A DNA stretch of 64,000 bases from Kibdelosporangium philippinense (GCF_021390435.2 NZ_JAJVCN010000002.1:1488001-1552000); one strand, 5' to 3'. Counted from the stretch's first letter, positions 25,201-33,702 are shown. Numbers and translations are program-made. Notes: a model not told the origin generated them from the letters alone.

Positions 25201-26814
25201 ATGGCACTCGATCAGGCAGTACCTACCCAGCAAAGCGGTGCAACGCGGGAAACGCTGGAGGACTACACCCTCCGGTTCGCGCCGCGCAGCTACCGGCGCT
25301 GGTCGCCGGCGGTTGTCGGGGCCTCCGCGCTCGGCGGGATGGCCTACATGGCCGACTTCTCCATCGGCGCGGGCATCGGCCTGACCCACGGAACGTCGAA
25401 CGCGCTGCTGGCGATCCTGTTCGCCGCCGTGATCATCCTGGTCACCGGGTTCCCGCTGGCGTACTACGGCGCGCGCTACAACATCGACCTCGACCTGATC
25501 ACGCGCGGCTCCGGGTTCGGCTACTACGGCTCTGTGGTGACGAGTGTCATCTTCGCCAGCTTCACGTTCATCTTCTTCGCCCTCGAAGGCTCGATCATGG
25601 CGCAGGGCCTGCGCTACGGGCTCGGCTTACCGCTGTGGCTCGGCTACCTGATCTCCACGCTGGTGATCATCCCGTTGGTGATCTACGGGATGAAGGCGCT
25701 CGCCAAGTTGCAGACCTGGACAAATCCACTGTGGCTTGTGCTGATCGTCGCGCCGATCGTGTACCTCGTGGTCGCGGATCCCGGCTCGGTTGACCGTTTT
25801 CTCTCCTACAAGTCCGGTGTGGACGTTGCCGCGGTGATGCTTGGCGCCGGCGTCTGCCTGTCGCTGATGGCGCAGATCGGTGAGCAGATCGACTACCTGC
25901 GGTTCATGCCGCCGAAGACCGAGGCGAACAAGCGCTCGTGGTGGATCTCGGTGATCATGGCGGGTCCCGGCTGGGTGTTCTTCGGCGCCGCGAAGCAGAT
26001 CATCGGCGTGTTCCTCGCTGTGTACATTTTGGACGCTGTCGGCGCGGCAGCCGCGGTTGAACCGATTGAACAGTTCACCGGCGTGCTCAAGCAGATGATG
26101 CCGTTGTGGCTGGTCGTTCCGCTTGCGCTGCTGCTTGTCGTACTCAGCCAGGTCAAGATCAACGTGACCAACGCGTACTCGGGTTCATTGGCGTGGACCA
26201 ACTCCGTCACCAGGGTCACCCGCCGGTATCCGGGGCGACTGGTGTTCGTTCTCGTCAACCTGGCGTTCGCGCTTGTGCTGATGGAAGCGGACATGTTCAG
26301 CTTCCTCAACAGCCTGCTGAGCTTCTACTCCAACTGCGCGATCGCGTGGGTGGTCACCGTCGCGACCGACATCATGGTGAACAAGTACTTGCTCGGGCTC
26401 TCGCCGAAGCACCCGGAGTTCCGGCGCGGCATGCTGTTCTCGGTCAACCCGGTTGGCCTGACGGCATTCCTGGGATCATCGGGGATCTCGATCGCGATCT
26501 ACTTCGGCGCATTTGGTTCCGCCATACAACCATTCTCACCCGTTGCGGCAGTTGTTATCGCTCTTGTGGTCACTCCGCTCATGGCGATCGTGACGCGCGG
26601 TCGTTACTACTTGCGCCGAACGGATGACGGTATCGACGAGCCAATGGTTGACGCAGACGGAAATCCGAGCGGAAATCGTCACACCTGCCAGGTCTGCGAG
26701 CAGAGCTATGAGCGGCCGGATGTGCTGGCGAGCGCGCTCGGCGGCGTGATCTGCTCGCTTTGCCTGAGCACTGACCGCACCGGAAAGCACGTACTGCCAG
26801 CGCAAACGGCCTAG
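25201..26814 (+). CDS. NCS1-family purine/cytosine-type permease with C-terminal Cys4 tail
   Basis: This 537-residue transporter has about twelve membrane helices. It shows NCS1 features near the N-terminus (TLRFAPRSYRRWSPAVVGAS, GGMAYMADFSIGAGIG) and DLDLITRGSGFGYYGS. The cytosolic C-terminus adds CQVCEQSYERPDVLASALGG and CSLC, a CxxC...CxxC zinc-ribbon-like tail that is unusual for the family. The substrate (nucleobase, hydantoin, thiamine precursor or similar) is not determinable. A hairpin separates it from the aromatic hydroxylase gene. Confidence 0.88.
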   Translation: MALDQAVPTQQSGATRETLEDYTLRFAPRSYRRWSPAVVGASALGGMAYMADFSIGAGIGLTHGTSNALLAILFAAVIILVTGFPLAYYGARYNIDLDLITRGSGFGYYGSVVTSVIFASFTFIFFALEGSIMAQGLRYGLGLPLWLGYLISTLVIIPLVIYGMKALAKLQTWTNPLWLVLIVAPIVYLVVADPGSVDRFLSYKSGVDVAAVMLGAGVCLSLMAQIGEQIDYLRFMPPKTEANKRSWWISVIMAGPGWVFFGAAKQIIGVFLAVYILDAVGAAAAVEPIEQFTGVLKQMMPLWLVVPLALLLVVLSQVKINVTNAYSGSLAWTNSVTRVTRRYPGRLVFVLVNLAFALVLMEADMFSFLNSLLSFYSNCAIAWVVTVATDIMVNKYLLGLSPKHPEFRRGMLFSVNPVGLTAFLGSSGISIAIYFGAFGSAIQPFSPVAAVVIALVVTPLMAIVTRGRYYLRRTDDGIDEPMVDADGNPSGNRHTCQVCEQSYERPDVLASALGGVICSLCLSTDRTGKHVLPAQTA

Positions 26815-26835
26815 CCCACCGATCAGGCTAGTAAG

Positions 26836-26891
26836 CCCCCAGTCATCGTTTCTCGACGCCGGTACCGTTGAGAAAAACGACGACTTGGGGG
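26836..26891 (+). promoter_or_regulatory. Long hairpin overlapping the hydroxylase ribosome site
   Basis: CCCCCAGTCATCGTTT pairs imperfectly with AACGACGACTTGGGGG, and the intervening CTCGACG...CGTTGAG extends the helix. The GGGGG of the 3' arm is the only candidate ribosome-binding sequence of the hydroxylase gene, and TTTT follows it. It could terminate the transporter transcript, hide the ribosome site, or both. Confidence 0.6.
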
Positions 26892-26898
26892 TTTTGTC

Positions 26899-28056
26899 AT
26901 GTCCAGGTTGACTGCTGACGTCCTCATCTGTGGTGCCGGGCCAGCTGGCCTTGTGCTGGGAAACATGTTGCGGGCAGACGGAATTCGGTGCCTGATCGTG
27001 GAGCGGCAGAGCCGCGCGCACGTCGAACAGCGTGCACGCGCGGGCTTCCTCGCCGAGAACAGCGTGCGGATCCTGACCGAGAACGGGCTCGCGGAAGGTC
27101 TGCACGCCAACGGGAAGCGGCACGACACGTGCGCTTTCCGCGGTGATCACGGCGAATTCGAGCTCAAGTACAGCGAGCTGGGCCGAGGCGAGGTGCACAC
27201 GGTCTACCCGCAACAAGATCTTGTTCGCGACCTGATCGCGCAATTTATTGACCGTGGCGGTGAAATCCGTTTCGACACCACCGTCGTGAAGGTCGACCCG
27301 CACGACGCGGTGCTTGTGCTCGACGACGGCACGACGCTGTCGGGTCGTTTTGTTGCGGGGTGCGATGGGCAGCATGGCGTGTCGCGGCAAGCCGTTCCTG
27401 CCAAGGTTTTGCAACGAGATCACGGGGTCACGTGGCTCGCGTTGTTGGCCGAGGCGCCACCCAGCATGGCCGCGGTGACGTATGCGATTCACCCGAACGG
27501 GTTTGCCGGGCATATGGCGCGTACTCAGAAGATCACTAGGTACTACCTCCAGGTCCCCCAAGGGACGGACGCCACTACATGGTCGGATGAAAAGGTGTGG
27601 GCCGAGTTGCACACCCGCCTGCGTGCCCATCAGTATGGCTCGCTGAAGACAGGAATGATCATCGAACGCCGGGTTGTCGACATGACTTCCCATGTCCTGG
27701 AACCAATCCAGCACGGTTGCGTGTTCCTGGCCGGTGACTCGGCCAGCTTGATCAGTCCGTCCGCTGCCAAAGGCGCCAACCTGGCGCTGATGGCCGCGGA
27801 GGTCCTCGCGAAAGCATTGGCGCGTCAGATCAATTCGGGAGACTCCCAGCGGTTGACCCACTACTCGGCAGCGGTGCTGCCCCGGATCTGGCGTGCACAG
27901 GAGTTCTCCCACTGGATGATCAACCTTCTGCACAGCCCGGCCGGAGACGACGGCCACGCGCTGTTCATGCGGTCATTGCAGCGCGCTCGGCTGGAAAGCC
28001 TGCGTGACAACCGAGCGCACCAGGACTATTTCGCCGAGAACTACATCGGCATCTGA
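26899..28056 (+). CDS. FAD-dependent aromatic hydroxylase (4-hydroxybenzoate 3-monooxygenase-like)
   Basis: This 385-residue class A flavoprotein monooxygenase has the FAD-binding GAGPAG at residues 12-17, ERQSRAHVEQRARAGFLAEN near the PobA-type substrate/NADPH region, and the second FAD motif GDSASLISPSAAKGANLAL. Length and pattern match PobA. Known members hydroxylate para-hydroxybenzoate ortho to the hydroxyl. The next gene is an O-methyltransferase 17 bases away, which argues for a tailoring role (catechol then methyl ether) rather than catabolism; that is inference. Confidence 0.87.
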   Translation: MSRLTADVLICGAGPAGLVLGNMLRADGIRCLIVERQSRAHVEQRARAGFLAENSVRILTENGLAEGLHANGKRHDTCAFRGDHGEFELKYSELGRGEVHTVYPQQDLVRDLIAQFIDRGGEIRFDTTVVKVDPHDAVLVLDDGTTLSGRFVAGCDGQHGVSRQAVPAKVLQRDHGVTWLALLAEAPPSMAAVTYAIHPNGFAGHMARTQKITRYYLQVPQGTDATTWSDEKVWAELHTRLRAHQYGSLKTGMIIERRVVDMTSHVLEPIQHGCVFLAGDSASLISPSAAKGANLALMAAEVLAKALARQINSGDSQRLTHYSAAVLPRIWRAQEFSHWMINLLHSPAGDDGHALFMRSLQRARLESLRDNRAHQDYFAENYIGI

Positions 28057-28073
28057 TTCCCGTTGGGGTAGAA

Positions 28074-29636
28074 GTGTGTTTGCAACAGGTTGATCTTGAC
28101 GTCCTGACGAGGACGAAGGACTTCATCGAGGCCAACGATACGGAGAGTGTGCTCGCGCTGTTCGGTGTGGACCCGGCGATAGCCGAGCACTGCACGTTCG
28201 ACCACGGCGCGGTCCTGGTCTTCCCATCGTCCATTTCGGACATACCCGACGCCTTGCTCGCTGTGGGCTTGGTGGTCGGTCCGGCTGTGCCGAGCGTCGT
28301 CGTCCGTGGACGGTTGGCACGGCGCTACGGGATCAGCGGGCTGACTGTGCAGATTCTGCGCGCGCCCGTTGGGTCCCGTGAGATCGAGATCTTCGCGCTC
28401 GAAGGTGCTCCGGACGATGTGGTTGCCGCGGAACGCGAGCACGAGCATGAGTCTCATCTCGCCTTGGCTGTCACGGCGCCGGATCAGGTGGTCCTAACAG
28501 GACTGATGGCCGCTCTGGAGCAAGGCGGTCTTGTTCCCGATGGCGGCGGGTACAACGCGCATGTCGATTGCACTGTGCTGTACTTCCGTGGCGCGGGGCG
28601 TCGGCTTGAGCTGATCTCCGCCGGACATCACTCGGCGGTGTTGCGGGAGCATCTGCGCCGGGAGCCGGCACACCGCCTGCTTGAGCTGATGACTGGTGCC
28701 TGGCAGACCAAGGCGATCGCGGTCGCCGCCTCGATGGGGATCTTCGACCGTCTGGCCGACCGTATGTCCACTAGGGACATAGCCAAAGCGGTTGGCGCGG
28801 ACCGCGACAGCCTTCAGCGGTTGCTGAGGTATCTGGCGAGCTTGGGTGTCGTGCGTTCGACTTGCTGCGGATACACGTTGACCCCGATGGGCGCGCTGCT
28901 CCGAACTGATGCCCGGTATTCGTTGCACCCGTTGGCCTTGCTCTACGGCGGCGCGTTCTACCTGTCTTTCGGTGCTTTGGAGAACTCGGTCCGTACGGGC
29001 CGTGAGTCGTTTGAATACGTTTTCGGTATGCCGCATTTCGACTACTTCGCGGCGAACCCGTCGCTCGGCTTCAACCGCGCGATGGCCGCGAGCGCATCGA
29101 TTTTCGGCCAGGTCGCCGAGGTCTTCGACTTCTCATCGGCCGAACATGTAGTCGACGTGGCAGGTGGCAACGGCGAACTGCTCAAGCAGGTCCTGCACGG
29201 CGCACCACACCTGCGCGGAACATTGTTCGAGCGCCCGGACGTAGCCGCCTTGGCAGCGGAGAACCTCAGCGAATTCGCCGACCGATGTGCGGTCGTGGCA
29301 GGCGATTTCACCGGCGGCGTGCCAAGCGGCGGCGACGTCTACATGCTCTCGCGAATCCTGCACGACTGGGATGACCAACAATGCCAAGCGATCCTGAAGC
29401 GCTGCGCAGACTCGATGCCCCGTGACGCGCAATTGCTGATCGTCGAACGCCTCCTGCCCGAAGACGGCTCGCCGTCCCTCGCGCCCGCGTGGGACGTGCA
29501 CATGTTGTGCAATGTTGGTGGCCGCGAGCGTACAGTCAGTCACTACCGAAACATGCTTGCCGAAGCTGGGTTCACGCTCACCGCAAGCCACGACCTGCCG
29601 TTGGACTTCTCACTGATCACCAGCAGGCCGCGGTAA
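28074..29636 (+). CDS. O-methyltransferase with unrecognised N-terminal domain
   Basis: Residues ~195-520 are a class I plant-type/polyketide O-methyltransferase. A dimerisation-type winged helix (MGIFDRLADRMSTRDIAKAV) is followed by the SAM site VVDVAGGNGELLKQVL and the catalytic-region motif RILHDWDDQQCQAILK. The preceding ~190 residues do not belong to this family; they contain LAVTAPDQVVLTGLMAALEQ and an acidic EREHEHESH stretch. I do not recognise that domain. The GTG start has GGGGTAGAA upstream. It lies in an operon with the hydroxylase and a YCII-like protein. Confidence 0.85.
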   Translation: MCLQQVDLDVLTRTKDFIEANDTESVLALFGVDPAIAEHCTFDHGAVLVFPSSISDIPDALLAVGLVVGPAVPSVVVRGRLARRYGISGLTVQILRAPVGSREIEIFALEGAPDDVVAAEREHEHESHLALAVTAPDQVVLTGLMAALEQGGLVPDGGGYNAHVDCTVLYFRGAGRRLELISAGHHSAVLREHLRREPAHRLLELMTGAWQTKAIAVAASMGIFDRLADRMSTRDIAKAVGADRDSLQRLLRYLASLGVVRSTCCGYTLTPMGALLRTDARYSLHPLALLYGGAFYLSFGALENSVRTGRESFEYVFGMPHFDYFAANPSLGFNRAMAASASIFGQVAEVFDFSSAEHVVDVAGGNGELLKQVLHGAPHLRGTLFERPDVAALAAENLSEFADRCAVVAGDFTGGVPSGGDVYMLSRILHDWDDQQCQAILKRCADSMPRDAQLLIVERLLPEDGSPSLAPAWDVHMLCNVGGRERTVSHYRNMLAEAGFTLTASHDLPLDFSLITSRPR

Positions 29637-29650
29637 GGAAGACTGTGGTC

Positions 29651-30181
29651 ATGGAGTTCTTCTGCTACCACCGTGACCGGCCTGGATCGCTGCCGTTACG
29701 CGAGAAGCTGATTGAGGCCCACTGGTCCTACATGGACGGATACTCGTTGATCGCTCGTGGGCCGACCTTCGAAGGCGAGTTACTGACTGGCAGCATGCAT
29801 ATCGTGTCCGTGCCGGATGTGGCGGCGGCGCGGGCGTTCGCCTTCGACGAACCGAACTATCAGGCCGGTGCGTACCGAGATGTGTTACTTCGCCGGTGGC
29901 ACAACACTTTGGGCCGAACAATGTGGGAGTTCCCCGGCGGCCGTGGTGGCGGATACCTGGTGATCGGCCTTGGTACCGGTGACGCGGCTGACCTTGAGTT
30001 GCCCGCGGACCAGGATCAGCTGATCGCTTACGGCCCACTGCTCTCGGACAACGAGGCCAATTGGCTCGGAACAGCGATGCTGGTCCGCGCCGCCGACCCG
30101 GCGGCAGCGCGCGGATTGCTGACTGTGGACCGTTATGCCTCCATCGAGGTACACGAATGGGAGTTCGGAGGCCGAAGGTAA
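29651..30181 (+). CDS. YCII-like dimeric alpha/beta-barrel protein
   Basis: This 176-residue protein begins MEFFCYHRDRPGSLPLREKL. The N-terminal ~95 residues follow the YCII pattern (HWSYMDGYSLIARGPTFEGE, with the conserved His/Asp region). The second half (GGGYLVIGLGTGDAADLE onward) may be a degenerate second copy. GGAAG precedes the ATG. YCII-like proteins act as small hydrolases or dehydratase-like helpers in some aromatic pathways; the role here is unknown. It is the last gene of the hydroxylase/methyltransferase operon. Confidence 0.7.
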   Translation: MEFFCYHRDRPGSLPLREKLIEAHWSYMDGYSLIARGPTFEGELLTGSMHIVSVPDVAAARAFAFDEPNYQAGAYRDVLLRRWHNTLGRTMWEFPGGRGGGYLVIGLGTGDAADLELPADQDQLIAYGPLLSDNEANWLGTAMLVRAADPAAARGLLTVDRYASIEVHEWEFGGRR

Positions 30182-30401
30182 GCCGCCACAGCACGCCCGC
30201 CACCGCACCAGGAATTCGCCGGGGGACCCCCTGATTTAACGCTAGCAGTGGGGTACGACAGTTTTAGGATCGGTGGGAACCGATCGGAGTCCAAGACACT
30301 CCAAGATCAAGCCATCGAGAGTCGCGGACGTCGAGGGGCCGTGCGCGACTCTCATGGCCAAGCACCCAGCCAACCACCTGACGTACCACTGTGACCACTT
30401 T

Positions 30402-30617
30402 GGTCGAAGGCTAGGGCGGGCGGTACACCTGCCTTGGTCGAGGGTTGGGCGGCATACCTACCGTGGTCGAGGGTTGGGCGGCATACCTACCGTGGTTGAG
30501 AGGTTGGGCGGCGCACGGACCTTGGTCGAGGGTTGGGCGGCGCACGGACCTTGGTCGAGGGTTGGGCGGCATACCTACCGTGGTCGCGGGTTGGGTGGTG
30601 TGCCGATCTTGGTTGAG
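30402..30617 (-). repeat. Tandem array, ~30-bp unit, about seven copies (right)
   Basis: Units such as GGTCGAGGGTTGGGCGGCAT plus 10 bases repeat head to tail, with two alternating variants (ACCTACCGT and ACGGACCTT). It is the counterpart of 18029-18236, with a different order and number of variants, so the two arrays have expanded independently. Confidence 0.88.
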
Positions 30618-30722
30618 GGGATGAAGGGTTGGGCCTGGAATGTGTGGCGTGCACCCGGTAGCACAATGACGTATCGCCGTGAGCGGTAGCGAGCAGGCGG
30701 GGAGTCAGTGACGGGTGCCCGC

Positions 30723-30838
30723 GCGTGTCTGCCGCTCCGGCATGGCGTGTTGAACGCGCGAGCGGCGCACGGTGGCGAGCAACCAGGCTGGTGGCGAGTC
30801 GAGCAGTTTGACTCGCCGTGCCGGTGGGGCGGACACGC
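30723..30838 (-). repeat. ~117-bp terminally inverted module, copy 2
   Basis: On the minus strand this is nearly identical to 17808-17923, ending in the same GTGTCC/GGACAC-type terminal repeats. Confidence 0.7.
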
Positions 30839-30966
30839 GGAAGATCACCCCAGCCAACCCGGCTGGACCGCGAAGCCAGCCGAAGGGGCCGGGCCTGTCG
30901 GTCACGCCAGGCCGTAAAGAGTCGGGGCTTGCACCCGCGAGGTATCTCGCATTGCAGCGCCCTGGC

Positions 30967-31084
30967 GCGTGTCCACCGTTCCGTCACGGTGTGTCAAACT
31001 GCTCGACTCGCTTCCAGCGGGGCCGGATCGCCGTTGTGCGCCGCTCGCGTGTTCAACACACCATGACGGAGCCGGTGGACACGC
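30967..31084 (+). repeat. ~117-bp terminally inverted module, copy 3 (diverged)
   Basis: It starts GCGTGTCCACCGTTCCG and ends CGGTGGACACGC. The interior keeps GTCAAACTGCTCGACTCG and TGCGCCGCTCGCG but differs elsewhere. It is absent at the matching place beside the left composite, where flanking sequence runs straight through (CGCGTGGACACGCGCCAGG), so it looks like an extra insertion. Confidence 0.65.
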
Positions 31085-31117
31085 GAACGCGAGCCCGTGC
31101 ACACGCGAGGACGTGCG

Positions 31118-31909
31118 TTACCTAGTCGTCCGCAGCCGATAGAGCACGATGCTCAGCGTGAAGGAGAAAATCAGCAGACCTGAAGCCCAGGCAAGTGCGA
31201 TCCAGCCGTTGTTCCCGATGGGGGTGCCGATGAGCAGGCCGCGGATGGTTTCGATGATCGGCGTGATTGGCTGGTTCTCGCTGACAGCACGAAGGAACGA
31301 CGGCATCGTGCCAGTTGGTACGAACGCGCTGCTGAGATACGGCAAGAACAACATGAAGAACGCCAGCCCGCTGGCGGACTCAACACCCTTCGCAATCGCG
31401 CCAAGTCCCGCAGCGAGCCATGACAAAGCGAGCACGTACAGCAGTAGCAAACCGACCGCGACCATCCAGTCGCCAAAGGAACCCTCAGGGCGGAATCCCA
31501 TAGCGATCGCTGTGCCGACCACGATGGTGGTGGACAGTGCGTTGCGCGCGATGCTGGCGACGACGTGTCCTGTCAGTAAAGCGAGGTTGCTGATTGGCAT
31601 TGAACGGAGACGGTCGATCATGCCGTTGTTCATGTCGTCGGCCACCGCCATCGCGGTCGACGCGGCGCCGTATCCGACGCACAACAGGATCGTGCCTGGC
31701 ACGACGTAGTTGATGTATTCGCCGCCGCCGACGTTGATCGCTCCGCCGAAGACGAAGACGAACATCGACATCATCAATAGTGGCAACAGGATTGCCAAGA
31801 ATAACGTCTCGCCGTTTCGTCGGGTGAGACGGAGGCTTCGGCCGATCATTGTCAGCATGTCGCTTGTCGCGTTGCCGAATCCGCCGTGCCGGATCGCTGT
31901 GGTGGTCAT
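31118..31909 (-). CDS. ABC-2 type exporter permease (DrrB-like)
   Basis: This 263-residue membrane protein has about six helices and the ABC-2 features PLLMMSMFVFVFGGAINVGG and the C-terminal SENQPITPIIETIRGLL. Its ATG overlaps the stop of the ATPase gene by four bases. With that ATPase it forms a daunorubicin-resistance-type (DrrAB) efflux pump. The substrate is unknown; the neighbouring aromatic-tailoring operon offers one candidate source. Confidence 0.92.
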   Translation of the reverse strand: MTTTAIRHGGFGNATSDMLTMIGRSLRLTRRNGETLFLAILLPLLMMSMFVFVFGGAINVGGGEYINYVVPGTILLCVGYGAASTAMAVADDMNNGMIDRLRSMPISNLALLTGHVVASIARNALSTTIVVGTAIAMGFRPEGSFGDWMVAVGLLLLYVLALSWLAAGLGAIAKGVESASGLAFFMLFLPYLSSAFVPTGTMPSFLRAVSENQPITPIIETIRGLLIGTPIGNNGWIALAWASGLLIFSFTLSIVLYRLRTTR

Positions 31910-32838
31910 GCGTTTGCTCCTTCACGGGGACGGTCCGAGGTGACGGCCATGAACACGTCATCAAGGGTTGGCCTGTGCGACGACACGCGCGCGACTGTGA
32001 TGCGCGATGTGTACAGGTTGTTCAGTACCGAGTGGACGTGGGCCGCTGTGCCGTCGGATGGCAGGTCGAGCATTCTGCGTTCGCGATTTACGTTGCCGCC
32101 TAACAGCTCCGCGGCTCTCAGCACGCTGCTTTCGTCGTCGAAGGTCAGTTCCATTCGCTCGCCGCCGACTTGGGCTTTGAGGGAGTCGGCCGTTCCGGAC
32201 ATGGCCACGGTGCCTTTGTTGATCAGCACGATCCAGTCGGCAAGGCGGTCGGCTTCTTCAAGGTATTGGGTTGTCAGCACGATTGTTGTGCCCGCGCGGA
32301 CCAGTTCTTTGATCGCGTCCCACATCGTTGTCCGGCTTGACGGGTCGAGGCCGGTGGTCGGCTCGTCGAGGAAGATCAGCCTTGGTTCGGCCACCAGGCT
32401 CATTGCCAGGTCCAGCCGCCTGCGCATCCCGCCGGAGTATGTCTTGACCCTGCGGGTCATCGCGTCGGTCAGGTCGAACCGCTCCAGCAGTTGATCCGCG
32501 CGGCGCCGTGCGGCCGACCGGCCAAGGTGCATCAGCTGGCCGGTCATGATCAGGTTTTCCCGGCCGGTCTGCTCGTTGTCGACCGCCGCGTGCTGGCCCG
32601 TCAGGCTGATCTCGGCACGGACCTTGGCGGGTTCGCGGACCACGTCGTGGCCTGCGACCAACACTGTTCCGGCGTCCGGCCGGGTGAGCGTGGTCAGGAT
32701 CCGCACCGTCGTCGTCTTGCCCGCGCCGTTGGGCCCGAGCAGTGCGTACACCGAGCCTTCCGGCACGTGCAGGTCGATCCCGGCTAACACGACGTTGTCC
32801 CCATAGGCCTTCTTCAGGCCCGCTACCTCGACGATCAT
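31906..32838 (-). CDS. ABC exporter ATP-binding protein (DrrA-like)
   Basis: This 310-residue ATPase has Walker A LLGPNGAGKTTT, signature YSGGMRRRLDLA, Walker B LIFLDEPTTGLDP and the DrrA-type C-terminal tail (ATLDDVFMAV-like, here HRPTLDDVFMAVTSD). GGGGAGGGG precedes the ATG. It diverges from a TetR gene over a 106-base region with a long inverted repeat, so TetR repression of the pump is the natural model. Confidence 0.94.
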   Translation of the reverse strand: MIVEVAGLKKAYGDNVVLAGIDLHVPEGSVYALLGPNGAGKTTTVRILTTLTRPDAGTVLVAGHDVVREPAKVRAEISLTGQHAAVDNEQTGRENLIMTGQLMHLGRSAARRRADQLLERFDLTDAMTRRVKTYSGGMRRRLDLAMSLVAEPRLIFLDEPTTGLDPSSRTTMWDAIKELVRAGTTIVLTTQYLEEADRLADWIVLINKGTVAMSGTADSLKAQVGGERMELTFDDESSVLRAAELLGGNVNRERRMLDLPSDGTAAHVHSVLNNLYTSRITVARVSSHRPTLDDVFMAVTSDRPREGANA

Positions 32839-32851
32839 CGCCCCTCCCCAA

Positions 32852-32895
32852 TACTGCGTATATGATACGCGAAATAGCGTAGCACCTACGCAGTA
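32852..32895. promoter_or_regulatory. Inverted repeat, probable TetR operator
   Basis: TACTGCGTA and TACGCAGTA are perfect 9-bp arms, and between them GATACGC and GCGTA form a second, inner inverted pair. The element lies between the divergent drrA-like and tetR-like genes, where it would overlap both promoters. Confidence 0.75.
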
Positions 32896-32944
32896 AGGAT
32901 GCGCAAGTCCGCTTCTCTAAACTGACGGTGAGGAGAGGGAGCGG

Positions 32945-33700
32945 ATGACCGACGAGACCGAGCTGCCCGAGCACATCGCGTTGCTGTGGGGTGCGCGGGA
33001 AACAGCAAGGCGTGGGCCGAAACCGGCGCTGACGGTCCGTGAAATCACGATGGCCGCGATGGCGATCGCGGATGCCGAAGGACTCGCGGCGGTCTCGATG
33101 GCGAAGGTCGCCGCACACCTCGGCAACTCGACAATGGCGCTGTACCGCTACGTGAAAAGCAAGCGCGAGCTGCTCATGTTGATGGGCGACGCGGCACTGT
33201 CGCCACCACCGGAGTTCCCGCCGGACGTCGGGTGGCGCGAAGGCCTGGAAACGTGGGCAAAGGCGATCTTCGTCGCGGTGTCCAGTCATCCCTGGTTCCA
33301 CGAGATTCCGATCAGCGCGCCGCCATTCGGGCCGCACAACCTGATGTGGTTCGACCGCGGCCTCGCGACCCTGGGTGAGACAGAGCTGAGCGAACCGGAA
33401 AAAGCCGGTGTCGTGATGGGCCTGTTGACGTTGCTGCGTGGTGAGTACGCCCTACGCGCGCAACTGGCCGCTGGGCACAAAGAGGACCCGACTGCCTTCG
33501 GGCGCCAGTATCACAACGCGTTGACCCAGCTCCTCGATCCACGGGAGTTCCCGGCGCTGACCAAACTCGTGGCCGCTGGCGTCTTCGACGAAGAATCGTT
33601 GTGGGACGAGGAAGGCATCGACACCGACTTCGAATTCAGCCTGCACCTCTACCTCGACGGCGTGGCCACATACCTGGAACGGCGCGCCAACCCCCACTAA
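32945..33700 (+). CDS. TetR-family repressor with C-terminal TetR_C-type domain
   Basis: This 251-residue regulator has a helix-turn-helix near residues 35-75 (VSMAKVAAHLGNSTMALYRY followed by VKSKRELL) and a larger ligand domain. GAGAGGGAG precedes the ATG. It is divergent from the DrrAB-type pump genes and ends three bases before a 50-bp palindrome. Confidence 0.92.
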   Translation: MTDETELPEHIALLWGARETARRGPKPALTVREITMAAMAIADAEGLAAVSMAKVAAHLGNSTMALYRYVKSKRELLMLMGDAALSPPPEFPPDVGWREGLETWAKAIFVAVSSHPWFHEIPISAPPFGPHNLMWFDRGLATLGETELSEPEKAGVVMGLLTLLRGEYALRAQLAAGHKEDPTAFGRQYHNALTQLLDPREFPALTKLVAAGVFDEESLWDEEGIDTDFEFSLHLYLDGVATYLERRANPH

Positions 33701-33702
33701 AA

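Larger units (their letters stand above)
30402..30974 (-). repeat. Composite repeat, right copy (inverted relative to left)
   Basis: Read on the minus strand this segment reproduces 17674-18236: the same conserved stretch with CAATGCGAGATACCTCGCGG, the same ~117-bp module, and the same kind of 30-bp array at its far end. It follows the aromatic-tailoring operon by about 220 bases, in which I see no gene. Together the two copies frame 18.24-30.40 kb. Confidence 0.88.

Noticed and set aside
18240..30400. Integrative element or prophage
   Set aside because: No integrase, replication, conjugation or phage structural gene lies between the composite repeats, and no tRNA target site is nearby.
30402..30617. 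Second CRISPR-like array
   Set aside because: Same reason; variation is within units and no unique spacers exist.
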